From Kutzneria sp. CA-103260 (lineage in GTDB: Bacteria; Actinomycetota; Actinomycetes; Mycobacteriales; Pseudonocardiaceae), in assembly GCF_018263855.1 (NCBI RefSeq), contig NZ_CP073318.1:4278001-4342000 (forward strand): 64,000 nt of DNA. Reading direction: 5' to 3'. The notes beneath the pieces were generated by a model. The model was not told the origin of the DNA. It did no database searches and was given only the letters and a program-made list of their open reading frames with translations. Positions within the stretch are counted from its first letter, which is position 1. Each line of letters opens with the position of its first letter. The position numbers and the translations under genes were made by a program. Positions 39,906-48,538 of this stretch are shown in pieces.

Positions 39906-40959
39906 TCACCGTCCCCCGGAACTTGCCGCCGGTGGCGGCGGCGTGCTCCAGCGCCTGGTGGACGTCGTCGAGGCCGAACTCCGTGACATCGAACTGGTTC
40001 AGGTCGAGCAGCCCGGCGCGGACCAGCTCGATGAAGCGGAGAGGGGCCCAGCGCGGGCACATCCACTGCCCGCGAACGGTGATCCCGTTGCGCATCAACC
40101 ATCGGTACGGCAACGCCAAATCGTCCTGCACGCCGCCCATCAGCACCACCCGGCCGAACTCCCGCACGGCCATCGCGGCGGCCCGCACCGGCCCGTTGCC
40201 GACCGACGGGGGCATCAGGTCCAGGACGACGTCGATCGGCCCGGCCGCGGCCATGGCCTCCCGGTCGCTGTCCTCGTCGCCGGTCAGCCGGACCGTCCTG
40301 ACCCGACTGCCAAACCGATTTTCCAGCTCTGCCAGCATTTTCTCGTCACGGCCGGGCGCGACCACGCGGGCCGCGCCCATCGCCACCGCCACCGCGACGC
40401 CGGCGCTGCCAAAGTTGCCGGTCGCCCCGCTGACCAGGACCGTCTCCCCCGGCTGGAGCTCGGCGGCGAGAAAACCGCCGTACGGCACCAGACACACGAC
40501 GGCCGCCGCGACCCAGCGGCCCGCGTCGGCCGGGTCGATCGGCCCGAGCGGCACCGCGTTCTCCGTGGGCACCAGCAGTTGCTCGGCGAACGAGCCGTTG
40601 CCGTACTGCCGCTGAAGGCGCAGACCGCCCTCGCCCCGGGCGCTCCAGCCCTGCAGCATGATGTCCGGGGTCAGGGCGTCATCACGCGACCGCAGCGTCG
40701 GGTCGCAGAACACCCAGTCCCCGACGGCCAGCCGGGTCGCGTCGGGGCCGACGGCACGGACCCGGCCGACCGCCCCGGCGCCGATCGCGACCGGCAGGTC
40801 GAGCAGGTAGCCGCGGTCGCCGCCCACCACCTCGCCGGTGTACGGCAGGACCGGCGCGGCGACCACGTCGACCAGCACTTCTCCGGTGCCCAGCACCGGA
40901 TCGGGCACCTCGCGGACAGTCAGCGGCGTGCCGAACTCGGTGAGCACAGCGGCTTTCAT
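39889..40959 (-). CDS. MDR-superfamily (zinc-type) alcohol dehydrogenase-like oxidoreductase
   Basis: This 356-residue medium-chain dehydrogenase-like protein reads MKAAVLTEFGTPLTVREVPDP at the start. The GroES-like domain contains GAGAVGRVRAVGPDATRLAVGDWV, and the NAD(P) fold begins with VLVSGATGNFGSAGVAV. The cysteines that hold structural zinc are absent, as in quinone-oxidoreductase-like MDRs. Probably NADPH-dependent reduction of a quinone, enone or similar. It is divergent from the XRE gene at 41062, and operator-like palindromes lie between, so it is probably that regulator's target. Confidence 0.88.
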   Translation of the reverse strand: MKAAVLTEFGTPLTVREVPDPVLGTGEVLVDVVAAPVLPYTGEVVGGDRGYLLDLPVAIGAGAVGRVRAVGPDATRLAVGDWVFCDPTLRSRDDALTPDIMLQGWSARGEGGLRLQRQYGNGSFAEQLLVPTENAVPLGPIDPADAGRWVAAAVVCLVPYGGFLAAELQPGETVLVSGATGNFGSAGVAVAVAMGAARVVAPGRDEKMLAELENRFGSRVRTVRLTGDEDSDREAMAAAGPIDVVLDLMPPSVGNGPVRAAAMAVREFGRVVLMGGVQDDLALPYRWLMRNGITVRGQWMCPRWAPLRFIELVRAGLLDLNQFDVTEFGLDDVHQALEHAAATGGKFRGTVIRPRA

Positions 40960-41005
40960 CGGTGGTTCCCTTCGTTGGATGCCACCGATCCAACAAGGAT
41001 CCGGA

Positions 41006-41040
41006 CCAGGTATCCAGACCTGGTATTATCCTAGGATTAT
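41006..41040. promoter_or_regulatory. Candidate operators between MDR oxidoreductase and XRE regulator
   Basis: CCAGGT (41006-41011) and ACCTGG (41018-41023) form an inverted repeat. ATCCTAGGAT (41028-41037) is a perfect palindrome in the AT-rich stretch next to it. Either could bind the XRE protein. Confidence 0.5.
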
Positions 41041-41061
41041 CGACACCCATGGAGGCGTCCC

Positions 41062-41838
41062 ATGCCGACCGGACTCGGTGAGTTCCTGCGGTCACGGCGC
41101 GAACGCCTGACCCCCGAATCCGTTGGCCTGCACCCGGGTCGCCGCCGGCGCACGCCCGGCCTGCGCCGCGAGGAAGTCGCCGAGCTGGCCGGCATCGGCG
41201 TCGACTGGTACGTCCGCCTCGAACAGGGCCGAACCGTCCGCCCCTCCACGGCCACGGTCGACGCGCTGGCCGAGGCCCTGCGGCTCGACGACACCGAGCG
41301 CGCACACCTGGCCGTCCTGGCCCAGCAGACCCGGCGACCCGCCTTCGAGCGGGAAACCGTGCCGCCGGCGGTGAAAAACCTGATCGAGGGCATGAGCCAA
41401 CCCGCCTACGCCACCGGCCGCCGCTGGGACGTGCTGGCCTGGAACGACGCCGCCGCCGAGCTGTTCACCGACTTCGGCCGCAGCCCGGTCGAGGACCGCA
41501 ACATCCTCGTCTACCTGCTGCTGGATCCGGCCACCCGGCGGCTGTTCGGCCGCGGCTGGGCCGCCCGCGCCCGGCACACCGTCGGCCAGTTCCGCGCCGC
41601 TCACGACGTCTGGGCCGGCGATCCCGCCTTCACCGGCCTGGCCGCCCGGCTGGCCGCCGGCTGCCGCGAGTTCACCGCCTGGTGGGACGACCACAGCATC
41701 GCCGTCGGCAGTGGCTCCGGCCGCAAGGTCCTACACCATCCGGAACGTGGGGTGCTGGCCTACGACTACGCCACCTTCCAGTCCAATGACGACGCCGCCG
41801 TGCGCCTTGCCGTCTACACCTTGGCCGACCAGAGGTGA
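41062..41838 (+). CDS. XRE-family regulator with MmyB-like ligand domain
   Basis: This 258-residue regulator starts at ATG 41062 (MPTGLGEFLRSRRERL). The XRE helix-turn-helix is in residues about 5-85: RRRRTPGLRREEVAELAGIGVDWYVRLEQGR is the actinobacterial subtype pattern. The rest is the MmyB-like PAS-type ligand-binding domain (YATGRRWDVLAWNDAAAELF and onward), which in MmyB binds fatty acids. It is divergent from the MDR oxidoreductase, with palindromes between. A second protein of the same type is at 52344. Aldehyde or fatty-acid sensing is a family-based guess. Confidence 0.92.
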   Translation: MPTGLGEFLRSRRERLTPESVGLHPGRRRRTPGLRREEVAELAGIGVDWYVRLEQGRTVRPSTATVDALAEALRLDDTERAHLAVLAQQTRRPAFERETVPPAVKNLIEGMSQPAYATGRRWDVLAWNDAAAELFTDFGRSPVEDRNILVYLLLDPATRRLFGRGWAARARHTVGQFRAAHDVWAGDPAFTGLAARLAAGCREFTAWWDDHSIAVGSGSGRKVLHHPERGVLAYDYATFQSNDDAAVRLAVYTLADQR

Positions 41839-41874
41839 GGTGGCCGCGGTCGACCACCCCACCTCCAGCCCGGA

Positions 41875-43620
41875 TCAGCTGACGTCGGCCCGGTCGATGG
41901 CGATGTTGCGCCCGGCGCTGGCCGGGTTCTGGCCGCTGCCAACGGTGATCGTCAGCGTGTGCGATCCGTTGGCCACCTTCGGGCTGGTCCACACCACGCC
42001 GGCGGCATTGCGGCTCGGGGCGTAGTTGTCGAGGGTAGTGGCCGGACTGCCGTCCAGCGACAACAGCATCTGGCCCTGGTCGAAGTCCCGCACGGCGTGC
42101 AGCGCCACCTGGCTGCCGGTGAAGTGGAACTGCGCCACCGAACCCGGGGTGTAGCTCCAGTTCGCGGTGCCGTCGTACATGTCGGAGACACCGTTGGTCT
42201 GGCCCCAGTTCGCCCCGTACTGGAAGTAGTTGGGACCGGAAGTGACTGTGCCGTCGACGATCTGGGTGATCGGTCCGTTCGCGGGCGACAACGTCACGAA
42301 GTACGCGTCGGTGCCCGATGACCACGGGATCGGCACCGACGAGTCACCGGTGACGACCGTGGTGCTGACGGTGATCGGCTGGGATAGCGGGTTCTGGTCC
42401 GGGATCCGTTGCACGGCCACCTGAATCCCGGAGCTGCCGGCCAGCCAGGACGGCAGGTTCTTGAGGCTCAAGGTGATCGTCCCGGTGTTGCCGGCGGAGT
42501 CGCCCAGCAGCACGGTCGCCCGCCGCAGCGACTGGTCCTTGGCCGCGACGGCGTCGGCGCTGGCACCGCCGTTGTCGACCGACACCAGCTGGCCCGTGAT
42601 CTGCGCGTACGCGTCGTACACCCACCACTGGCCGGTCGGCTGCCCGTTGACCAGCGTCGAGTCGAGGCTGCCGGTGACGCAGCAGTCGGTCCAGATGGCG
42701 TGGTCGGCCAGGCTGATCCCGGACTTGGCCAGCTCCGCCAGATACCAGGCTTGGTAGCCGGCGTGCTGGTCACCGGAGAAGAGGTACTCGTTGTCGGCCA
42801 GCTTCACGCCGCTGATTCCCCTTGCGGACAACAGGGATTGGGCGGTCTGCGCGTCCTGCACCGGGTGCGGGCTGAAGTGCCAGTTCAGGTAGGTCGGCAC
42901 GGTGCCGGCGGCCTTGGCGTGGTCCAGGAACGTGCCCAACTGCGAAGGATTCCAGCCGGACTGGCTCGGTCCCATGATCGACGCGTTCGGCGCGAGCCGC
43001 CGGATCTCCCGCACCGCCGTGTCCCACATCTGGAAGTACTGCGGGGAGTTCAGGCCGGCGGGCCAGAACGCGGTGCCGTCCGGCTCGTTCCAGACGTCGT
43101 AGTTCACGGTCAGCCCGGACGCCTTGACGTCCCCGACGACCTGGTCGATGAACCGGGTCCAGTTCGAGCAATCCCCGTTGGTGCAGGGGTAAACCGTCGT
43201 GGACGGCTGGGTGGTGTCGGCCCCGAACAGGTCGCTGACCAGCAGGTCGTAGCTGGCGTGGTAGCCGCTGAGCCGCCGGGCCTGGTCCAGCGCCGAGGTG
43301 ACCCGGACACGGTAGCCGCTGCCGGCGGTCATGCCGTCGCCGATCCAGCCGTGGCCGTCGATCCGGGCCCCGCCGCCGCGGCCGGACTTCACGTTGAGCG
43401 GGCCCAGCAGGTTGTCGGCCGGGGCGCTGCCGTCCTGGCTGAGGCCGTAGAGGAAACCGGAGCCGACCCCGGTCGGCGCGCCCAGTGACGTGCCGAGGTC
43501 GACGGTGACGGTGTGATCGACCCGTGGTTGATCGATTTGCGGTGCGGGGACAATCGCCGCGGCGGTCAGCAGGGCGGCCGCGGCCAGCAGGGATGTGGTC
43601 AGCAGGGACGTGGTCATCAT
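41875..43620 (-). CDS. Secreted GH39-like glycosidase with C-terminal carbohydrate-binding domain
   Basis: This 581-residue exported enzyme has a signal peptide at about 1-25. The (beta/alpha)8 domain shows the clan GH-A pattern: VNYDVWNEPDG with acid/base Glu179 and KLADNEYLFS with probable nucleophile Glu278. This suits a GH39-like beta-xylosidase or arabinosidase. Residues about 455-581 form a beta-sandwich resembling CBM6/35 (FHFTGSQVALHAVRDFDQGQM). It is the last gene of the LacI/ABC operon, 15 bp after GH31. It probably trims plant polysaccharide outside the cell to give the sugar taken up by the ABC system. The exact specificity is unknown. Confidence 0.85.
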   Translation of the reverse strand: MMTTSLLTTSLLAAAALLTAAAIVPAPQIDQPRVDHTVTVDLGTSLGAPTGVGSGFLYGLSQDGSAPADNLLGPLNVKSGRGGGARIDGHGWIGDGMTAGSGYRVRVTSALDQARRLSGYHASYDLLVSDLFGADTTQPSTTVYPCTNGDCSNWTRFIDQVVGDVKASGLTVNYDVWNEPDGTAFWPAGLNSPQYFQMWDTAVREIRRLAPNASIMGPSQSGWNPSQLGTFLDHAKAAGTVPTYLNWHFSPHPVQDAQTAQSLLSARGISGVKLADNEYLFSGDQHAGYQAWYLAELAKSGISLADHAIWTDCCVTGSLDSTLVNGQPTGQWWVYDAYAQITGQLVSVDNGGASADAVAAKDQSLRRATVLLGDSAGNTGTITLSLKNLPSWLAGSSGIQVAVQRIPDQNPLSQPITVSTTVVTGDSSVPIPWSSGTDAYFVTLSPANGPITQIVDGTVTSGPNYFQYGANWGQTNGVSDMYDGTANWSYTPGSVAQFHFTGSQVALHAVRDFDQGQMLLSLDGSPATTLDNYAPSRNAAGVVWTSPKVANGSHTLTITVGSGQNPASAGRNIAIDRADVS

Positions 43621-43635
43621 TGACCTTTCGTCGGT

Positions 43636-45573
43636 CTACAGGTGCAGGGTGCTGCCGGCGCGCCGGAAGACCGGGATGCGCGCCAGCGGGGCCTGGACCT
43701 CGACGGTCTCGCCGCCGGCGTGTTCCATGCCGGTGGCCACGTCGATCCAGGCGGTTCCGGCCGGCAGGCGCACCGGCCGGGACCGCGCGCCGAGCTCGGT
43801 GACCGGCGCGACGAGCAGGTCGGGACCGAACAGGAACTGGTCCTCGACCGTCCAGGCGGATGGATCATCCGGATAGTCCACGAACAGGGGGCGCAGCAAC
43901 GGGATCCCGGTCCGGGCGGTCTCGGCCAGCTGCTCCCCGATGTAGCCGCGCAGCCGCTCCCGCAGGCGCAGCTGGTCGGCGATGATCTCGTACGCCTCCG
44001 CGCCGTACGACCAGACCTCGTTGGGACCGCCGGAATGCCCCGCGCCGAAGCCGATCCGGGGCTCGCGGTGGCCGTGCAGCCGGAACAACGGGCAGAACAC
44101 CCCGTACTGGAACCAGCGGATCATCAGCTCGCGGTACTCGGCCGACGCCGGGTCGCCGCCGTGGAAGCCGCCGATGTCCGTGGTCCACCAGGGAATCCCG
44201 CTGACCGCGACGTTCAGGCCGGCCCGGATCTGCTTGCCCAGCGCGGCGAACGTGGCCGGGATGTCGCCGGACCACAGGGCCGCCCCGAACCGCTGGCTGC
44301 CGGCCCAGGCCGACCGCACCAAACTGACCGAGTCGTCCTCCCCCTCGGCGGTCATGTGCTCGTGCAGACCGCGCACATGCTCGCGTGGATAGAGATTGGC
44401 GACCTCGCGGCCCGGGCCGGCGGCAAAACGGAGATTGCCGAACTGCTCGGGGAAGATCTCCGGTTCGCAGGCGTCCAGCCACCAGACCCTGATGCCGTGG
44501 TCGTAGTAGCCGGCCTTGAGCCGGGACCACACGAACTCCCGCGCGGCCGGATCGGTCGCGTCGTAGAAGGCGACGCCGTGCTTGTGCTCGCCGAAGCCCT
44601 TGTCCGGGAAAGTCTGGTGCAGCGGCAGCCCCTGCTCGGCGCCGACGAGGAACCCGTTGTCCCGCATGTGCTCGTAGTTCTCGCTGAGCGGGTTGACCGA
44701 CGGCCACACCGACACCATGAGCTTGACGCCCATGCCGTCCAACTCCTTGACCATCGCCGCCGGGTCGGGCCACTCGGCCGGGTCGAACCGCCAGTCCCCC
44801 AGGTGCGTCCAGTGGAAGTAGTCGGCCACGATCACCGAAAGCGGCAGACCCCGGTCACGGTGCTCGCGGGCCACCGCCAGCAGCTCGTCCTGGTTACGGT
44901 ACCTGAGTTTCGACTGCCAGAAGCCGGTGGCCCAGTGCGGCAGCGCCGGGGCGTGGCCGGTGGCGTCGGCGTAGTGCGACAGGATGTCGGCCGGGGTGTC
45001 GCCGGTGGTCACCCAGTAGTCGATCTGACGCGCCGAGTCGGCGACCCAGCGGGTGCCGTTCTCGGCGAACTCGACCCGGCCGATCGCCGGCAGGTTCCAC
45101 AGCAGGCCGTACCCCCGCGAGGACAGCGCGAACGGGATCGACACCTCCGCATTGCGCTGCACCAGATCGAGCACCATGCCCTTCTGGTCGAGGCGGCCGT
45201 GCTGGTGCTGGCCGAGCCCGAAGACCTTCTCTCCGGGGTACGCGCGGAACCGCTGTTCCAACCGGTGGTAGCCGTCGCCATTGGGGGCGAACAACCGCGG
45301 CCCCGGCCAGGCGAAATGCCCCGGCTGCTCGGCCAGCAACTCCTCGCCGTCCTTGCTGAACCTCAGCAGCCCGTCGATGACATCGAGGCGCAACCGGCCC
45401 ACCGTCAACGACGTTTCCGTTGCCACGGCCGGCACTTCCGCCGGCGTCAGCTCCAGCGCGCCGGGAATGTCCGGCACGATCGCCTTGCGGCCGACCCGCA
45501 CCCGAATGCTGTCCGCACCCCACGGCTGCGCGCACAGCACGTGGTCGGCGGTGCGAAGCCACAGTTCTGTCAC
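43636..45573 (-). CDS. Glycoside hydrolase family 31 (alpha-xylosidase/alpha-glucosidase)
   Basis: This 645-residue cytosolic GH31 has the N-terminal beta-sandwich (about 1-210), then the catalytic barrel with ADYFHWTHLGDWRFDPAEWP, nucleophile Asp367 in VWWLDACEPE, and acid/base Asp437 in ALWSGDIP. GIPWWTTDIGGFHGG is a family signature. The WLDACEPE form of the nucleophile loop is seen in many bacterial alpha-xylosidases of the YicI type, but alpha-glucosidase activity cannot be excluded. It lies 11 bp after the MalG-type permease stop and would process imported oligosaccharides. Confidence 0.92.
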   Translation of the reverse strand: MTELWLRTADHVLCAQPWGADSIRVRVGRKAIVPDIPGALELTPAEVPAVATETSLTVGRLRLDVIDGLLRFSKDGEELLAEQPGHFAWPGPRLFAPNGDGYHRLEQRFRAYPGEKVFGLGQHQHGRLDQKGMVLDLVQRNAEVSIPFALSSRGYGLLWNLPAIGRVEFAENGTRWVADSARQIDYWVTTGDTPADILSHYADATGHAPALPHWATGFWQSKLRYRNQDELLAVAREHRDRGLPLSVIVADYFHWTHLGDWRFDPAEWPDPAAMVKELDGMGVKLMVSVWPSVNPLSENYEHMRDNGFLVGAEQGLPLHQTFPDKGFGEHKHGVAFYDATDPAAREFVWSRLKAGYYDHGIRVWWLDACEPEIFPEQFGNLRFAAGPGREVANLYPREHVRGLHEHMTAEGEDDSVSLVRSAWAGSQRFGAALWSGDIPATFAALGKQIRAGLNVAVSGIPWWTTDIGGFHGGDPASAEYRELMIRWFQYGVFCPLFRLHGHREPRIGFGAGHSGGPNEVWSYGAEAYEIIADQLRLRERLRGYIGEQLAETARTGIPLLRPLFVDYPDDPSAWTVEDQFLFGPDLLVAPVTELGARSRPVRLPAGTAWIDVATGMEHAGGETVEVQAPLARIPVFRRAGSTLHL

Positions 45574-45583
45574 GGCAATCCCC

Positions 45584-46390
45584 TCAGTCCTTGACCGCGC
45601 CGGCGGCCAGGCCCGCCGACACGTGCCGCTGCGCCACCACGAGCAGCACCGCCACCGGCAGCGAGGCCAGCACCCCGGTCGCCATCACCGAGTTCCAGCT
45701 GCTGGTGTTGGTGCCGGCGCCGATGAAGTCGTACAACCCGACGGTGATCGGCGTCCATTGTGGAGCACCGAGGTTGAGCGTGGAGGCGAACATGAAGTCG
45801 CCCCAGGAGAACAGGAACGCGAACAGGCCGGCGGTGATCACGCCGTTGCGGCTGACCGGCAGCACGATCACGACGAAGGTGCGCAGCGCGCCCGCGCCGT
45901 CCAGGCCGGCCGCCTCGATCAGCTCACTCGGCACCGACAGCATGAACGCCCGCATGATCAGCACCGCGAACGGCACCGCCAGCGTGGAGTCGGCCAGCAC
46001 CAACGCCTCCGGCGAGTTCAGCACGCCGAGCGTGGAGAACACCCGGTACAGGGCGTTGGCCATCACGATGCCCGGGATCAGCTGCACGATCAGCAGCGTG
46101 AACAGCAGCGGCCGCGAGCCGGGCGTTCCCCTTCGCGACAACCCGTATGCCGCCGGGGCCGCGATCAGCAGCGTCAGCGCCACCGTGCCGAGCGCCACGA
46201 TCAGCGACACCAGCAGGTGATCGCCCTGCTGCCCCAACGCATCCCAGTAGCCGTCGAGCGTGCCGCCGAAAGGCAGCCAGTGCGGCGACCGGTCGGCGAT
46301 CTGCTCGTTGGTCTGGAAGGAGGCGTCGACCATCCAGTACAGCGGGAACAGCATCACCGCCAGCAGGACAACAGCGATCGCGGTCCGCAT
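45584..46390 (-). CDS. Carbohydrate ABC transporter permease, MalG type
   Basis: This 268-residue membrane permease has six helices and the EAA loop EAAGLDGAGALRTFVVIVLPVSR, which contacts the ATPase. ATG 46390 shares one base with the upstream permease stop (TGATG), a tight translational coupling. It forms the pore with the MalF-type partner. No ATPase gene is present in the operon, so a shared MsiK-like ATPase encoded elsewhere is expected, as for many Streptomyces sugar importers. Confidence 0.94.
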   Translation of the reverse strand: MRTAIAVVLLAVMLFPLYWMVDASFQTNEQIADRSPHWLPFGGTLDGYWDALGQQGDHLLVSLIVALGTVALTLLIAAPAAYGLSRRGTPGSRPLLFTLLIVQLIPGIVMANALYRVFSTLGVLNSPEALVLADSTLAVPFAVLIMRAFMLSVPSELIEAAGLDGAGALRTFVVIVLPVSRNGVITAGLFAFLFSWGDFMFASTLNLGAPQWTPITVGLYDFIGAGTNTSSWNSVMATGVLASLPVAVLLVVAQRHVSAGLAAGAVKD

Positions 46391-47268
46391 CACGCCACCT
46401 CCTTCCGTGTCGACCGCAGGTAGAACACCGCGAACACCAGCGCCACCACGATCAGCATGTTGCTGGCCGCCGCCCCCAGTCCGAACTGCGACAACCCGCC
46501 GAAGGACAGCTGGTAGCCGTAGGTCGTGACGGTCTGGGTCGCGTTCGCCGGGCCGCCCTTGGTCATCACCCAGATCACGTCGAACACCTTGATCGTGTAG
46601 ATCAGGCCGAGGGTCAGCACCACCGCCACCACCGGCCGCAGCAGCGGCGCCGTGATGTGCCGGAACCTCTTCAGCCCCGAGGCCCCGTCCAGCGCCGCCG
46701 CCTCGTGCACGTCGGCCGGAATCGACTGGAGGCCGCCGTACAGGATGACCATGTTGAACGGGATCCCGATCCACACGTTGCACAGCAGCACGCCGATCAT
46801 CGCCGTCTGCACGCTGTTCAACCACGGCACCGGCTCGCCGACCAGGTGCAGAGCGAGCAGCACGTGGTTCAGCACCCCGTTGCTGGTGTCCAGAATCCAG
46901 CGGAACACCGTGCCCGTCACCACCAACGGCAGCAGCCACGGGATCAGCAGCAGTGTCCGCACCAGTCCGCTCAGCGGGAACGCCCGGTTGAAGAACACCG
47001 CCAGCGCCAGCCCGATCGTGAACTGGAAGAATAGCGAGGCCACCACGAACACCACCGTGTTGACAGCCGCCGTCCCGAACACCGGGTCGTGCACCAAGTG
47101 CACGTAGTTGTCGAGCCCGTTGAACGGTGCTTGTCCGCTGTAGACGGACTGGATGCCGAAGTCCTGGAACGACAGGACCAGGTTGCCGATCAGCGGGTAG
47201 AGGAAGAACACCGCCAGGTATACGACGACCGGCAGTAAGAATCCAACGCGGGTTAGAGTCTTACTCAT
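46390..47268 (-). CDS. Carbohydrate ABC transporter permease, MalF type
   Basis: This 292-residue membrane permease reads MSKTLTRVGFLLPVVVYLAV at the start and has six helices. The EAA motif is EAAALDGASGLKRFRHITAPLL. ATG 47268 overlaps the binding-protein stop by 4 bp (ATGA). It pairs with the MalG-type gene downstream. The transported sugar is inferred from the GH31 and GH39-like enzymes to be a plant-derived xyloside or related oligosaccharide. Confidence 0.94.
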   Translation of the reverse strand: MSKTLTRVGFLLPVVVYLAVFFLYPLIGNLVLSFQDFGIQSVYSGQAPFNGLDNYVHLVHDPVFGTAAVNTVVFVVASLFFQFTIGLALAVFFNRAFPLSGLVRTLLLIPWLLPLVVTGTVFRWILDTSNGVLNHVLLALHLVGEPVPWLNSVQTAMIGVLLCNVWIGIPFNMVILYGGLQSIPADVHEAAALDGASGLKRFRHITAPLLRPVVAVVLTLGLIYTIKVFDVIWVMTKGGPANATQTVTTYGYQLSFGGLSQFGLGAAASNMLIVVALVFAVFYLRSTRKEVA

Positions 47269-48455
47269 TGCCCCGTCGCTTGCTTCTGGGCCGCCTCCAG
47301 GGCGGCCTGCGGTGTCGCACGGCCGGCGAGGGCGGACTGCACCGCGGTCCACAGGGCCTGGGAGTACTTCGGATAGTTCACGCCGAGCGTGGCGGTGCGG
47401 CCGGCGGCGTCGCCGATCTCGTCCACAAAGGACTTGAACTGCGGACTGGCGGCGGCGAGTTGCCGGGCCGCCTGCTGATTGCTGGGCACGTAGTTGGTGA
47501 GCTTGGACCACGACAGGCTGTTCTCGGCAGCGGTGAGGCACTTGACGACCTGGGCGGCCTTCGCCGACTTGGGGCCGTTGCCGGCGGCCCAGACCTCGCC
47601 GCCGAGGGCGCTGGACGGCTTGCCGCCGACGGCGGGCACCGGCATCGGCACGACGGCGAAGTCGGCCATGCCGGCCTTGGCCAGCTGGGGCAGCTGCCAC
47701 GGGCCGTTGACCATCATGGCCAGGCTGCTATTCGCGAACTGCTCCTCCACGTTGGCCTGCGTCCAGGTCAGCACGTCCTTCGGCGCGGCGCCACTGGTCA
47801 CGAGGTCAGCGAGCAGTTGCAGCGCGGAGACCGCCGGCTGGGAGTTCAATGTGGACAGCGAGCCGCCGCCACTGAGCAGGAAGGCCTCGAACTGGAAGCT
47901 GCCCTCCTCGGTCGCGGGCACCGCGAACCCGATACCGTGCTGCGCCCCAGTGGTCAGTTTCGCCGCAGCGGTCTTCAACTCGTCCCACGTCCTGGGCGGG
48001 TCGATGCCGGCGGCCGAGAACAGCTTGGTGTTGTAGTACAAGGCAAGCGCGTTCACGCCGGGGGAGACTCCGTACAGCTTGCCCTGGTAGCGGCCGGCGG
48101 CGACGACGTTCGGATACAGGCCGTCGGTGGACAGTCCGCTCAGCTCCGCGAGCGCCCCGGTGGCGGCGATCTGTTGCAGGTCGGGATTGTCCAGCAGCAC
48201 GAGATCGGGCACGTCATGGCTGCCGACCAGTTGCAGCAGCTTGGTCCGCAGGTCCGGCACCACCTGCCGCTTGATCGTCACTCCGGCCTGCTGGCCGCAG
48301 CTGTCCAGCAGCTTCGGCAAGGCCGAGACCAGCGGGTCGGTGTTGTAGTAGTCCATTTCGGACAGTGTCGAGTCGTCGCCGGCCGACGATCCGCCGCAGC
48401 CGGTCGTGACCAGGGCGACGGTCGCCGCCACCAGGGCGAGCGCGAGTTTCCTCAT
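47265..48455 (-). CDS. Sugar-binding lipoprotein of ABC transporter
   Basis: This 396-residue extracellular solute-binding protein (family 1) starts at ATG 48455. The signal peptide ends with the lipobox VTTGC, Cys20 being the lipidated residue. The mature part shows the usual two-lobe pattern with LVLLDNPDLQQIAATGAL, VNALALYYNTKLFSAAGI and MMVNGPWQLPQLAKAG. It delivers the oligosaccharide to the two permeases, with which it is translationally coupled. GAAGGAG lies 8 nt before the start but within a 14-bp hairpin (48458-48471), so initiation may depend on local structure. Confidence 0.94.
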   Translation of the reverse strand: MRKLALALVAATVALVTTGCGGSSAGDDSTLSEMDYYNTDPLVSALPKLLDSCGQQAGVTIKRQVVPDLRTKLLQLVGSHDVPDLVLLDNPDLQQIAATGALAELSGLSTDGLYPNVVAAGRYQGKLYGVSPGVNALALYYNTKLFSAAGIDPPRTWDELKTAAAKLTTGAQHGIGFAVPATEEGSFQFEAFLLSGGGSLSTLNSQPAVSALQLLADLVTSGAAPKDVLTWTQANVEEQFANSSLAMMVNGPWQLPQLAKAGMADFAVVPMPVPAVGGKPSSALGGEVWAAGNGPKSAKAAQVVKCLTAAENSLSWSKLTNYVPSNQQAARQLAAASPQFKSFVDEIGDAAGRTATLGVNYPKYSQALWTAVQSALAGRATPQAALEAAQKQATGQ

Positions 48456-48457
48456 GG

Positions 48458-48537
48458 CGAAGGCTCCTTCGCGGAGGTGAGGTGAGGTGAGGTGAGGTGC
48501 GGAGTCAGGTGAGGTGCAGGGTCGGGCGAGGTGCGGG
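48458..48537 (-). promoter_or_regulatory. Repeat-rich leader of the sugar ABC operon
   Basis: Between the LacI gene and the binding-protein gene, the minus strand carries several tandem CACCT units (48472-48500 region, with degenerate copies to 48537). They are followed by CGAAGG-AG-CCTTCG (48458-48471), a hairpin that includes the ribosome site. The CACCT units are complementary to Shine-Dalgarno-like sequence. No separate promoter was recognised. Confidence 0.4.
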
Positions 48538-48538
48538 G

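Noticed and set aside
48472..48537. Tandem repeats considered as a CRISPR array
   Set aside because: Units are about 5 bp and contiguous with no spacers; no cas genes are near.
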